Shown in pieces: positions 16,401 to 24,999 of a stretch of DNA of 64,000 nucleotides. The position numbers and the translations under genes are program-made. Source of the DNA: Algoriphagus aestuariicola (GTDB lineage: Bacteria > Bacteroidota > Bacteroidia > Cytophagales > Cyclobacteriaceae); assembly GCF_017254835.1 (NCBI RefSeq), contig NZ_JAFKCW010000004.1:1-64000 (forward strand), read 5' to 3'. The notes beneath the pieces were generated by a model. The model had not been told where the DNA came from. It saw nothing but the letters and a program-made list of their open reading frames with translations, and did not search any database. Numbering within the stretch: the stretch's first letter is position 1; every line of letters begins with the position of its first letter.

Positions 16401-16796
16401 ATGCAAGTGCTAAGTCTTATTTTATCGGTTTTCCTTTGGATCTCGGTTCCAGAGCTAGAAGGAACTCCGGACGCCAATATAGGGCCTGTCGTATCTGCTC
16501 TGGAAAGTGGTTCCAGCAGCGATTTGGCTCGTTTTTTTGACTCCAGCATTTCCATGAACGTCAATGGGCAGCAAGGCGAGTACTCCAAAAACCAAGCGGA
16601 GATCGTCCTTCGTGATTTTTTCAAGAAGCATCCCTCCCGCGGTTTTGCCTTGGTATTCCAAAACGAAAACCCAGGCAGTCTCAGTACCTACGTAGGAGAA
16701 TATTCCAGTAGCCAGGGCAAATTCCAGGTTTTTATCAAGGTTTCCCAAAATGCGAGTGACTTCCGGATTTACAGCCTGGATTTTGTAAAAAGTTAA
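16401..16796 (+). CDS. DUF4783 domain protein
   Basis: A 131-aa exported protein (N-terminal hydrophobic stretch MQVLSLILSVFLWISVPELEG) with the NTF2-like fold suggested by the ARFFDSSISMNVNGQQGEYSK and FFKKHPSRGFALVF blocks of DUF4783, a Bacteroidota family commonly encoded beside nadC. Function unknown. It is followed after 41 bp by nadC on the same strand, so the two are probably cotranscribed. Confidence 0.85.
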   Translation: MQVLSLILSVFLWISVPELEGTPDANIGPVVSALESGSSSDLARFFDSSISMNVNGQQGEYSKNQAEIVLRDFFKKHPSRGFALVFQNENPGSLSTYVGEYSSSQGKFQVFIKVSQNASDFRIYSLDFVKS

Positions 16797-16837
16797 CCGC
16801 GAATGCTCAAGCCAGTAGTTTTGGCTATTTTTGCGGC

Positions 16838-17695
16838 ATGAAGCCAAGTTACCTCAGTTCAGACGCCCTCCAGAATTTTATCCAATTGGCACTCTCAGAA
16901 GACATCGGCCCCGGAGACTATTCGGCTTTGGCTTCAATTCCCGCCGACAAAACTGGGAAGGCCCAACTCCTGATCAAGGATGATGGAATCTTAGCCGGAA
17001 TGGAGCTTGCTGGTGAAATCTTCAAAGCCGTTGATCCGAGACTTGAGGTTGAATTTTTGAAAAAAGACGGGGATGAAATCAAGGCTGGTGACATAGGATT
17101 GATGGTGACTGGTCCTTCCGCTTCCATTCTTTCTGCAGAGCGATTGGTGCTCAACTGCATGCAGCGCATGAGCGGTATCGCCACCAAGACCCACCGTCTT
17201 ACCCAACTGATTTCGCATACCAAAGCCAGGCTGATGGACACCCGCAAGACTACGCCAAACTTCCGCCTGATGGAAAAGTGGGCGGTATATATCGGTGGAG
17301 GCATCAACCACCGCTTTGCGCTTTATGATATGGTCATGCTTAAGGACAACCACGTGGATTTTGCCGGTGGCATACGAGCTGCAATTGAGCGTACCCAGGC
17401 CTATTTGGCCGAAAACAAGCTCGACTTGAAGATCGAAATTGAAACCCGTGATCTGAATGAAGTGCGCCAAGTATTGGAGGTCGGCGGCGTGGACTACATC
17501 ATGCTCGACAACATGGACTATGCGACCATGCGGGAGGCTGTGCGGATGATAAATGGTAAATATCCTACCGAGGCTTCCGGGGGAATTACCGATGAGACAC
17601 TCGCTCCAGTGGCTGAATGCGGCGTGGACTTTATTTCCATGGGTGCCTTGACCTACTCGGTTACAGCGCTGGACATGAGCCTGAAGGCGGTTTGA
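16838..17695 (+). CDS. nadC: nicotinate-nucleotide pyrophosphorylase (quinolinate phosphoribosyltransferase)
   Basis: A 285-aa enzyme of de novo NAD synthesis that converts quinolinate and PRPP to nicotinate mononucleotide. Family blocks are LSEDIGPGDYSALA, ERLVLNCMQRMSGIAT, DTRKTTPNFRLMEKWAVYIGGG, MLKDNH, EIETRDLNE, DYIMLDNM and EASGGI near the C-terminus. Length is normal. It follows DUF4783 on the same strand. An inverted-repeat element after the stop may end the transcript. Confidence 0.96.
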   Translation: MKPSYLSSDALQNFIQLALSEDIGPGDYSALASIPADKTGKAQLLIKDDGILAGMELAGEIFKAVDPRLEVEFLKKDGDEIKAGDIGLMVTGPSASILSAERLVLNCMQRMSGIATKTHRLTQLISHTKARLMDTRKTTPNFRLMEKWAVYIGGGINHRFALYDMVMLKDNHVDFAGGIRAAIERTQAYLAENKLDLKIEIETRDLNEVRQVLEVGGVDYIMLDNMDYATMREAVRMINGKYPTEASGGITDETLAPVAECGVDFISMGALTYSVTALDMSLKAV

Positions 17696-17730
17696 TAACA
17701 AAGACGAAGAAAGCATCTGGCTGCTCTTCT

Positions 17731-17817
17731 CTCGCCAAGACGCTAGAGACGCAGAGAAATTGAAAGCCAAGACCTTCCTTTCGGTTTCTCTCTTTGCGCC
17801 TTTTCGTCTCTGCGAGA
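17731..17817. repeat. intergenic inverted-repeat element (copy 1)
   Basis: An imperfect inverted repeat: the left arm at 17731-17760 contains CGCCAAGACGCTAGAGACGC and the right arm at 17780-17817 contains its approximate complement (TTTGCGCCTTTTCGTCTCTG). A related, more degenerate element lies at 27628-27706. Both lie between convergent genes. It may act as a bidirectional terminator or be a small dispersed palindromic repeat. Confidence 0.5.
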
Positions 17818-17862
17818 CAACCTGTTTTCTTGCCAGAGAATACAAGAGGGGGGCATTCCCTG

Positions 17863-18792
17863 CTACTTAAGAAAATCCACATTTCTTCTCAGTCCCGCAT
17901 ACTTCGCGCGCTTGACAGCCGATTTCGCAAAGACCCGCTTGAAGGTTTCTTCGGTCATTTCCTTCCATTCCCTTTGTGAAAAATCCAACAGCTCGGGGCT
18001 GGGTTGGAATCTAGGCTCTTGATTGGGTTTGGAAAAGCGGTTCCATGGGCATACGTCTTGGCAGATGTCGCAGCCAAAGGCCCAGTTTTCCATTTTCCCA
18101 GCAAATTCATCCGGGATCGCATCCTTCAGTTCGATAGTCAGGTAGGAAATGCAGCGTGAGCCGTCCACTGTTCCGGGATTTACGATGGCATCGGTGGGGC
18201 AGGCATCGATGCAGGCAGTGCAGGTGCCGCAGTAGTCTTTGGCCAAGGGAGTATCCGGAGCGGCTTCAAGATCGATAATCAGCTCTGCGAGAAAGAAAAA
18301 ACTCCCCATTTCCCGATTGAGCAAGAGGCTGTTCTTCCCCAGCCAACCCAGACCTGCTTTCTGAGCCCACTGCCGCTCCATTACCGGCGCTGAGTCTACA
18401 AAAGAGCGCCCATTGATTTCCCCGATTTCTTCCCGGAGACTTTCGAGAAATTCGGTCAATTTCTCTCGGATCACGAGGTGATAATCCTCGCCGTAGGCGT
18501 ATTTGGCCAGCTTGATGTCGGATTTTCCTTCGGAAAGCTTCTGGCTCGGATAGTAGTTGTAGATCAGGGAGACGACGGTTTTGGCGCCTTCAACGAGCTG
18601 GGTGGGGTCGAGGCGCTTGTCAAAATGGTTGGCGAGGTAGCCCATCTTGCCCTGGTAGTTTTGGCTTAGCCAATGCTCCAGTCGGGGGGCCTCTGACTCC
18701 AAGAATTCCGCCTTGGCTATGCCGCAGTAGTCAAAGCCCAGCCGCTTGGCGGTGGACTTGAGGATAGCGGCGTTTTTTTCGGCGGAACTCAT
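17863..18792 (-). CDS. queG: epoxyqueuosine reductase
   Basis: A 309-aa cobalamin- and Fe-S-dependent enzyme for the last step of queuosine synthesis in tRNA. It shows the family start ([20 protein letters not shown]), [11 protein letters not shown], the active-site region [20 protein letters not shown] and two 4Fe-4S clusters ([27 protein letters not shown]). The ATG at 18792 ([10 protein letters not shown]) is preferred over an open extension to 18840. Length is slightly short because there is no C-terminal HEAT-repeat tail, as in many Bacteroidota. It is convergent with nadC. Confidence 0.95.
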   Translation of the reverse strand: MSSAEKNAAILKSTAKRLGFDYCGIAKAEFLESEAPRLEHWLSQNYQGKMGYLANHFDKRLDPTQLVEGAKTVVSLIYNYYPSQKLSEGKSDIKLAKYAYGEDYHLVIREKLTEFLESLREEIGEINGRSFVDSAPVMERQWAQKAGLGWLGKNSLLLNREMGSFFFLAELIIDLEAAPDTPLAKDYCGTCTACIDACPTDAIVNPGTVDGSRCISYLTIELKDAIPDEFAGKMENWAFGCDICQDVCPWNRFSKPNQEPRFQPSPELLDFSQREWKEMTEETFKRVFAKSAVKRAKYAGLRRNVDFLK

Positions 18793-18925
18793 GGGGCAAA
18801 GATAGGGGACTTGGCTTGTGGGCCAATTCCTGAAAAGCATATGAAAAAATTGATTCCTAGATTTGATTTTTTATTCCGAAATAATTAGACTCAAAAAATT
18901 TTTAACCACACTTACCTAATATTTT

Positions 18926-20176
18926 ATGAAAGACAATTTTGCCCCCCCTAATTACAATTTTCTGATCTTGCCCATCTTAATGGTGATTTTAACTATCTTG
19001 GGATTTGCCTGCGTAGAAAACAATGAAACCCCTGAAATTAATAGGGTGTCGAATATTGCCGATCTACAAAATTACGTCAGCAAGAATTTCCGTTTTTCGG
19101 AATTGGATGAAACAACCCTCTCTTGGTCTTCCGCCATTTTGAAGGATAGTCTAGAGAAAACGTTTTTTGATATTCCTTTTGGGCAATCCTATGATTCATC
19201 GGATTTAGCTTACATCTTTAGGTTGACTGGTGAAATGAAAAATTCGGAAGTTTTAAGCTCCCAAATCGTGCGGATGCAGACTTTTGATCAAGACCTTTCG
19301 TTTAGGGATTTGGAAGGAGAGAATGCCCACGAAAACTTCAATGGGATCAAAATATTTTATTCCATTATTGGTGAGTTTGCTTACTATGAAATTTACAAGG
19401 ACGGAGTTTCTGCCCAAGTAGGAACAGACATTCAAAGCAAGGCTACTGAAAATAGTAAGGGCTTCGGGTATGAAAACTTCAATATGCCAGTCGGAGATTG
19501 CGGACAGATTACTAATAAACATTGTGAAAGAGTCTGTTATTACTTTATGTCTGGTGCCGCAAAGAAATATTTTGCCTGTTCCACTTGGGAATGCTCAAGT
19601 ACAGTAGTAGACGCTTGCCCTGGTGGAGGCGGGAGTGGTGGAGGATCTGGTTCCAATAGCTATAGTACTGATGAAAAAGCTAACTTCAAGTATCCGCCTG
19701 GCTCCAATTACGAAACGGAGTATACTAAGCTGACGGAGTACATCAAAAATAAAATCCCACTTTTGAAGACAAACTCAACGATTATTAATGCCATCCAAGG
19801 GATAACTGGTCTTACGGTGGAAGAGATTCAGCAAGATTTTGAATGGGGGGAAGGCCCAACAATCTGGGTGGAACAATTGGATAATTATGCTCCAAATACT
19901 TCTAGCAACACATTGGCGTTGTTTGACCCCACCCATCCAAATCGTCTATTTATTGATGAGGACTTAGTAATGGAGCTAGAAACTGGGTCTTCGATTATGA
20001 ATTCAGACGCGTTAATATTTTTAATTGGAGTTTCAATTCTGCATGAGTATGTACACTACGGTGATTTTAATCAGGGTGTGTACAATGAAATTGAAGAGGG
20101 AAATCTATTTGAAGAGTCTGTCTATGGAACGCGAATTACTAGAAGTAATGCAGGAGATTTTATTTTAAAAAGATGA
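18926..20176 (+). CDS. lipoprotein with C-terminal zincin-like metallopeptidase domain (possible toxin)
   Basis: A 416-aa lipoprotein (lipobox LGFAC, Cys29). The N-terminal 200 residues are unrecognised; a Cys-rich stretch (CGQITNKHCERVCYYF, about 192-207) and a Gly/Ser linker (about 230-245) precede a C-terminal domain of about 170 residues. That domain carries HEYVHYGDF (His373, Glu374, His377), an HExxH zinc site, with a possible third ligand Glu in NLFEESVYG (about 395). The HEYVHYGD form resembles zincin-like toxin domains of polymorphic toxin systems. The linker plus terminal enzyme domain and the small exported proteins downstream fit a surface toxin with immunity genes, but this is inferred. 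Confidence 0.65.
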   Translation: MKDNFAPPNYNFLILPILMVILTILGFACVENNETPEINRVSNIADLQNYVSKNFRFSELDETTLSWSSAILKDSLEKTFFDIPFGQSYDSSDLAYIFRLTGEMKNSEVLSSQIVRMQTFDQDLSFRDLEGENAHENFNGIKIFYSIIGEFAYYEIYKDGVSAQVGTDIQSKATENSKGFGYENFNMPVGDCGQITNKHCERVCYYFMSGAAKKYFACSTWECSSTVVDACPGGGGSGGGSGSNSYSTDEKANFKYPPGSNYETEYTKLTEYIKNKIPLLKTNSTIINAIQGITGLTVEEIQQDFEWGEGPTIWVEQLDNYAPNTSSNTLALFDPTHPNRLFIDEDLVMELETGSSIMNSDALIFLIGVSILHEYVHYGDFNQGVYNEIEEGNLFEESVYGTRITRSNAGDFILKR

Positions 20177-20183
20177 TAGCACT

Positions 20184-20576
20184 ATGAAGCAACTAATATT
20201 TCTAACAACTTTACTTTCACTAAGATTGATTGAGCTTCCTGTTTGTAAGGATTGCCCATTGGAAACGGCCAAGATGATCCAGCAGATGCTAGACCACGAG
20301 CGCTTTGATAATCACAGGTCAAGCAGAAGGCAATATTATATCCAGAAAAATGACTTAATTCCCGCCAATCTTGATATCGAATTTGGGAATAAAAAAATTC
20401 TAGTAACTAAGGCTGATACTGGGGCAGTTTTCAAAGTCAAACGTTTGGAAAATACAGAGGATGGCAATCCTGTTTTGAGTCTTTTTCTTGTCAACGACAA
20501 TTTGGACGCGTGGAGCACTTTCGAATGCCAAGACGGTGTGTGGAAAATGGCCAGTTTCAAATACGTGGTCTATTGA
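20184..20576 (+). CDS. 130-aa exported protein, candidate immunity protein
   Basis: A small protein with a hydrophobic N-terminus (MKQLIFLTTLLSLRLIELPV), so probably periplasmic. It starts seven bases after the metallopeptidase lipoprotein gene and must be cotranscribed. The rest is a beta-rich fold with no family recognised. It shares layout and scattered residues with the broken gene that follows (leader, R-L-ELP-C, then a QQ(M/L)-D stretch, and a C-terminal W-K-(M/L)-(A/E)-S-F block), so the two are paralogues. Position and export fit an immunity protein for the lipoprotein, but nothing in the sequence proves it. Confidence 0.6.
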   Translation: MKQLIFLTTLLSLRLIELPVCKDCPLETAKMIQQMLDHERFDNHRSSRRQYYIQKNDLIPANLDIEFGNKKILVTKADTGAVFKVKRLENTEDGNPVLSLFLVNDNLDAWSTFECQDGVWKMASFKYVVY

Positions 20577-20618
20577 AAAACTAACATGAAGGAGCCGAAA
20601 TCCTAAGCGCGAAATCCC

Positions 20619-21002
20619 ATGCACATCAAATTAGCTCTAATCATGTTTTTCTCTGTTGTCACATTCAGGCTAGAACTTCCCTGTACGGTGGAAGCGATGC
20701 TGTAGCAGGTTTTGGCCCAGCAGCTATTTGATTCCCAAAGAGGATCAGACAGCGACTATTATTTGTTCGAAAACGAGTTGACAGAGGGATGTGAATCCGT
20801 AAAATTTGGAGCAAAGATGCTTGAGCGCTCAAACTCCAGAGAGGGAAACGTGTTTGTCATCGAAGGGCTGGAATTCGATTCCCTGAAAAATCAGGCAAAT
20901 ATGAAGGTTTTCCTGGAGGGTGAAAAGCTATTGATCAATGCATGGTTTCTGCGATCGGGGGAAGGGTGGAAGCTTGAAAAGCTGAGTTTTGTTGAGACTT
21001 GA
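20619..21002 (+). pseudogene. paralogue of the preceding gene, interrupted by a stop codon
   Basis: The frame from the ATG at 20619 encodes a signal peptide (MHIKLALIMFFSVVTFRLEL) and meets TAG at codon 29 (20703-20705), then stays open to 21002. The downstream part (96 codons from a TTG at 20712) keeps the paralogous sequence without further damage. It is either a recent pseudogene or translated without its leader. A sequencing error at this one base cannot be excluded. Confidence 0.6.
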
Positions 21003-21017
21003 AAGCTAACAAGTAAA

Positions 21018-21058
21018 ACAAAGCAGCCCGAGACACTCTTTCTCGGGCTGTTTTGCTT
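21018..21058. terminator. bidirectional rho-independent terminator
   Basis: The stem AAGCAGCCCGAGA (21021-21033) pairs with TCTCGGGCTG at 21041-21050 and the following TTTTGCTT tail. T-rich and A-rich flanks allow it to work in both directions between the exported-protein genes and the convergent cytochrome gene. Confidence 0.85.
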
Positions 21059-21104
21059 AAATAACCTCGGTCTGTGGGGACACAGACCGGATGAGCAGAG
21101 GCTT

Positions 21105-23798
21105 TTACCTCGCGTAGATTTTCAGTTGTCGCATCGCCCAAGGCTGATCGCCTTTTTCGGTGGTTTGGATTTTGAGGAATCGGCCTTTTGCCTGTGCTTT
21201 AAGTCGGAGGGTGTTGAGGCCTTTTACACCGGTTCCACTGCCGACTTCGGTCCAGCTTTTTCCATCTGAAGATACGGAGACGGTGTACTTTATTGGGAAC
21301 TGCTCAGCGCCGGAGTCAAATTCCAATTCTGCGAATTGCTGGTCCTTGGGAAGCTCTACTTGGAACCACATGCTCGGCTCTTGGGCTGTCTCAGTCTTCC
21401 AGCCCTTGAAGCTAAACGCATAGGAAGGATCTTTGGTCGAACCCACTCCCTGAAGTGCGGTGCTGCTGGCACTTACTTTCCAGTTGTCTTGCGGGAAAAG
21501 TGCCTTTGGAATCTCGCCTACCAGCTCGTCGTAATTGTAATTGGATTCACGGCTGGCAGTTTCCTTGCGAATTTGCGCGACATAGTCCGGATCGACGAAA
21601 CTGCCTTTGTTGCCAAACTCATTGCGGATGTAAGATACCACCGAGGCAACCCACTGGTCGTCATTGCTGCTCATGGAGATCATCACGCCCTCATATTCTT
21701 TGCCCTCGATAGCTCCCGTGAGTCCATGAAGTAGGGTTTTCACGGCATATTCAGGATGGCCCATGATGCGGGGTGAACCAGAGAATGCAGGCGCAATCAG
21801 TTCTCCTCCACCGGTTGGAGTACCCAGGCCTTTTGGACCGTGGCAGGTAGCGCAGTAGCTGTCAAAGATGGTTTTGCCTTGGGCGAAAAGCGCCTGTTCT
21901 TTAGTACTGTACTTTGTAGCCGCTGCTTTCTTGGCTTCGGCTTCTCTTTCCAAAAGTTGGGATGCAACCAATTGGATGCCTTTCGAATGGTTTGTTTTGA
22001 GGCTTGACTGTAGTAGCTTTTCCACGTCGTCGATTTTCAGCAAATACGCGCTTTGTACTGCCTGGATCGCCACTTCTGGATTGGAATCGGAGGCAAGACC
22101 GCGGTAGTCTTCCGCTAGACTTTTCTCCCCGTATTTGTAAAGTGTCTCGCTGGCACGCAAAGCTTGAATGCGAATAGCCGGGCTTGGATCTTTCATCAGC
22201 TTTCTCACCAAATCGACATTCAGCACGCCCAGGCCTTCCAGCGTCCAAAGCGCATGGATTCTCGCCAGCTCGTTGGAGGAGGAGTTCACCATTTTTTCCA
22301 ATTCACCAGCTACCGATTTGTCCTGGCGGAGGATGATATTTTGCTGGGCTTGGTCTCTCCACCAGCCGTTGGGATGCTCGAGGTGCTTCACCAGTTCGGC
22401 CGTCGTCTCGTCATACATGCGCGGCTTCTCTTTGCTTCGAGGCATGCCCTCATAGGTCAGTCTCCAGATCCTTCCGTTGCCGATGACGTCATCCATTTGG
22501 TACTGCTGGATCTTGGTACGCAAGTAGCTGCCGTCTTGAGTCCAGTTCCCCTCTTGGATGATGCCGCGATACATATCGACTATGTACATAGTGCCATCCG
22601 GAGCGGTGGCCATGTCCACGGGTCGGAAAAGAGGATCGGTGGACTGGATAAATTCCGATTCGGAGTCCTTGTATTGGTTTTGGAGGTAGGTAAGGCCTTC
22701 TTTTTTGTCGGATCTGACCTGTCGAACGATTCGGGCGACCGGCTCTCCATAGAAGTATTGTCCGACCAGTTCCTTGGGCAGCTTATCACCGCGGAAGACA
22801 TCATTTCCTGCCGACCCGGTTACATTGTTGAGCGAACCGTCAGGTTTGGTTTCCCGCATTCCCGGCTCGAAGTCGGCTAACTTCACCAAGCTGTATGGCT
22901 CGCGGAAGCCTTCTTGAAACTGGCCCTCTACGCGAAAGTTGCCATAAACCAACGGAAACTGGAAGCTTTGCGGTACGCCCCCGGCCCCGTCTTGGAACCA
23001 CATTTGGCCATAGTTGTCTTGCGTTACGCCCCATTGTCCCCAAGGATTTCCCGTAGGCTCCTGGATGACTCCGTCGGGAGTCCAGCGAATTCTTCGGGAG
23101 TTGTAGGTGCTGTACATCCAGTTGTCCATGGTCCAGGTGAGGAAGGAAGTTTGGTGCTCCACGTTTCCGGATCGGCCTAGGCCTGTGGCAAAAAGCTCCT
23201 TTTTGTCGGCTTTACCATCGCCGTCCGTGTCCGTGAATTTGTAGACATGGTCCTCGTTGGACTCCATGGAAAGGATCGTGTTCGGTCCAAAAGGAACCAC
23301 GAATCTTGGGAACACCAAGCTGTCCAAGAAGACGACACCTGTCTCATACACGCCATCATCGTCCTTGTCTTCCCATCTTGAGATCCTGGAAGTCGCAAAA
23401 AGTTCTCCGTTGGCATCGATATCCTGCATATAGCTTCGCAGCTCCAGCACGTACATCCGCCCATTGCCGTCAAACTGGATCGCCGCAGGTTCGCGGATTT
23501 GCGGTTCGGAGAGGATGGGCTCCATCTTATAGCCAGGCTTCAGCACAAAGGATTTAGCTTCCTCGTTTGCGGAAACCGGGATTACCGGCGGAGCCGGGGT
23601 TAGATCGATGCCTTTCCAGCGGGGAGACTCCATGTCCGCATCTGCGGGAATCTCAATGGCTGGGTAGGGAGCTTCTGCCCGTTTGGGATCCATGCTTTCC
23701 GCAGGGGAGATATCAAAAGGCGATCTCTCCGGAGTACAGCTGGCGAATGCCACCAGGGAAGCGCAGGAGAGCACAAGGAGTTCTTTGGATAAATGCAT
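21105..23798 (-). CDS. multidomain lipoprotein: dehydrogenase-type beta-propeller, HEAT repeats, cytochrome c, discoidin
   Basis: An 897-aa exported lipoprotein (MHLSKELLVLSCASLVAFASC, Cys21). It contains a beta-propeller resembling the PVC-type membrane-bound dehydrogenase domain (FDGNGRMYVLELRSYMQD; DGTMYIVDMYRGIIQEG), HEAT-like repeats (about 480-600), a class I cytochrome c with heme motif CATCH (about 650) and a C-terminal F5/8 type C-like domain. It probably oxidises a sugar or other organic substrate at the cell surface; the substrate is unknown. The frame is open to 23948, but the ATG at 23798 gives the lipoprotein signal. It is monocistronic and ends at a bidirectional terminator. 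Confidence 0.85.
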   Translation of the reverse strand: MHLSKELLVLSCASLVAFASCTPERSPFDISPAESMDPKRAEAPYPAIEIPADADMESPRWKGIDLTPAPPVIPVSANEEAKSFVLKPGYKMEPILSEPQIREPAAIQFDGNGRMYVLELRSYMQDIDANGELFATSRISRWEDKDDDGVYETGVVFLDSLVFPRFVVPFGPNTILSMESNEDHVYKFTDTDGDGKADKKELFATGLGRSGNVEHQTSFLTWTMDNWMYSTYNSRRIRWTPDGVIQEPTGNPWGQWGVTQDNYGQMWFQDGAGGVPQSFQFPLVYGNFRVEGQFQEGFREPYSLVKLADFEPGMRETKPDGSLNNVTGSAGNDVFRGDKLPKELVGQYFYGEPVARIVRQVRSDKKEGLTYLQNQYKDSESEFIQSTDPLFRPVDMATAPDGTMYIVDMYRGIIQEGNWTQDGSYLRTKIQQYQMDDVIGNGRIWRLTYEGMPRSKEKPRMYDETTAELVKHLEHPNGWWRDQAQQNIILRQDKSVAGELEKMVNSSSNELARIHALWTLEGLGVLNVDLVRKLMKDPSPAIRIQALRASETLYKYGEKSLAEDYRGLASDSNPEVAIQAVQSAYLLKIDDVEKLLQSSLKTNHSKGIQLVASQLLEREAEAKKAAATKYSTKEQALFAQGKTIFDSYCATCHGPKGLGTPTGGGELIAPAFSGSPRIMGHPEYAVKTLLHGLTGAIEGKEYEGVMISMSSNDDQWVASVVSYIRNEFGNKGSFVDPDYVAQIRKETASRESNYNYDELVGEIPKALFPQDNWKVSASSTALQGVGSTKDPSYAFSFKGWKTETAQEPSMWFQVELPKDQQFAELEFDSGAEQFPIKYTVSVSSDGKSWTEVGSGTGVKGLNTLRLKAQAKGRFLKIQTTEKGDQPWAMRQLKIYAR

Positions 23799-24010
23799 CA
23801 ACAATAGGGTCTGGTCCTGGCCGAAAGATTTGCAACTCTGGCCATTTGGTTTTTTGGAAGGGGCCAAAATAGTCGATTTTGTCCTGAAGTAGGTACCGCA
23901 AAAGTAATTTTTCGGGCTACTGAACTTTCGAGATGATTGAAAAGACATGGCTGGTCACTTTAAGTCCCGTCAAAGAAATCGGGGCAGGAATTCAGCACTT
24001 TCCTGGGTTT

Positions 24011-24039
24011 TACACGTATCTTTATTTTAAACACGTGTA
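24011..24039 (+). promoter_or_regulatory. candidate promoter/operator of the toxin-antitoxin pair
   Basis: ACACGT occurs at 24012-24017 and 24031-24036, the second within the palindrome ACACGTGT. They flank TATCTTTA (24017-24024), one base off the Bacteroidota TAnnTTTG element. The layout suits autorepression by the antitoxin. Confidence 0.5.
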
Positions 24040-24042
24040 TTT

Positions 24043-24300
24043 ATGAAGACGAAACTTACACTGACGATCAAGAAGGAAATCGTAGAACAAGCGAAAAGAA
24101 AAGCAGCGAGCCGAGGAATCTCTCTGTCCAGACTGATAGAGGAAATTTTTGAGAAAGATGATGCGGACCTTCAGACCTCGGAATCACAACTTGCCGCCAA
24201 ACGGCTGTTGAAAAGATTGGAGGAAATGGAGGCCACCCGGGCACCCCAAGAATCCGAAAAAGTCGCTTTGACCCGTTATTTGAAAGAAAAATATGGTTAA
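24043..24300 (+). CDS. antitoxin, ribbon-helix-helix type (DUF6364-like)
   Basis: An 85-aa protein starting MKTKLTLTIKKEIVEQAKRK, the beta-strand and first helix of a ribbon-helix-helix DNA-binding fold, with RGISLSRLIEEIF as the second helix. The rest, rich in Glu and Lys, would wrap the toxin. It resembles the DUF6364 antitoxins of Bacteroidota. The stop overlaps the toxin start by eight bases, the usual coupling in VapBC-type pairs. It should bind its own promoter. Confidence 0.85.
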   Translation: MKTKLTLTIKKEIVEQAKRKAASRGISLSRLIEEIFEKDDADLQTSESQLAAKRLLKRLEEMEATRAPQESEKVALTRYLKEKYG

Positions 24301-24703
24301 GATTTTTTTGGATACCAATGTGGTCTTGGACATTTTGGGAAAAAGGGAGCCTTTTTACGGGGACGCTAAATCGTTTCTAGAGCTACACGCCAATGGCCTT
24401 GCAAGGCTCCAGATTGCCGAATGTAGTTTGGGCAATCTTTACGACTTGGCCTTCAATGTTTACAAACTCCCTCATGCCGAGTTTACGATGAGTGAGCTCA
24501 TTATGGCTTGCGAGATCGTGTCCGGCGGAAAACAGGCGATTTATGGGTCGTTGAACTCAACTTTCAAAGACAAGGAAGATGCCTTGCAATACTACACGGC
24601 CCTGGCCAACAAATCCGACTTTCTGATCACTAGGGACAAAAAGGATTTCAAATATGCCAGCGATATTCCGGTGATGACTCCCAATGAGTTTTTCTCTTCC
24701 TAG
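24293..24703 (+). CDS. PIN-domain toxin (VapC-like ribonuclease)
   Basis: A 136-aa PIN-domain endoribonuclease. The first acidic residue is in MVKIFLDTNVVLDIL (Asp7); others are Glu42 in AECSLGNL and the C-terminal FKDKEDALQYYTA and DFLITRDKKDF blocks, giving the usual acidic metal site. It overlaps the antitoxin gene by eight bases. The target RNA cannot be told. The pair is complete and looks functional. Confidence 0.88.
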   Translation: MVKIFLDTNVVLDILGKREPFYGDAKSFLELHANGLARLQIAECSLGNLYDLAFNVYKLPHAEFTMSELIMACEIVSGGKQAIYGSLNSTFKDKEDALQYYTALANKSDFLITRDKKDFKYASDIPVMTPNEFFSS

Positions 24704-24709
24704 TCCAGC

Positions 24710-24937
24710 TCAGGTTTTTCGCTTCATATCAGGCCTGTCCTGGTACCACTGTTCTTCAAAAGTCTCCGGAATGTCTACTGGGGCAGCGAGCACCCTCCAG
24801 ACCATCCAGACAATCAGGATAGGGCTGGCCAAAAAAATCCCCCAGATCAGGAGATGGGCGATATCAATCCTGATCAAGGTGACAAAGACGATCAAAATCC
24901 CCGTCACAATTCCCACACAAGTCAAATCGTTTTTCAT
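24710..24937 (-). CDS. 75-aa small membrane protein
   Basis: A short protein with two hydrophobic segments (about residues 6-22 and 30-50) and a polar C-terminus ending QWYQDRPDMKRKT. It ends six bases from the PIN toxin stop on the other strand. No family is recognised; membrane segments and tight packing make it likely to be a real gene. Confidence 0.55.
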   Translation of the reverse strand: MKNDLTCVGIVTGILIVFVTLIRIDIAHLLIWGIFLASPILIVWMVWRVLAAPVDIPETFEEQWYQDRPDMKRKT

Positions 24938-24999
24938 CTTTTCGGGAATTTTCTCTGTTATATTAAACTCGAATAGCCCACCTCTTGTTATCTCTCGGT

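Noticed and set aside
16991-17845. 284-aa minus-strand open frame opposite nadC
   Set aside because: Shadow of nadC that also runs through the intergenic inverted repeat.
22164-22880. 238-aa plus-strand open frame opposite the cytochrome lipoprotein
   Set aside because: Antisense shadow; no recognisable protein features.
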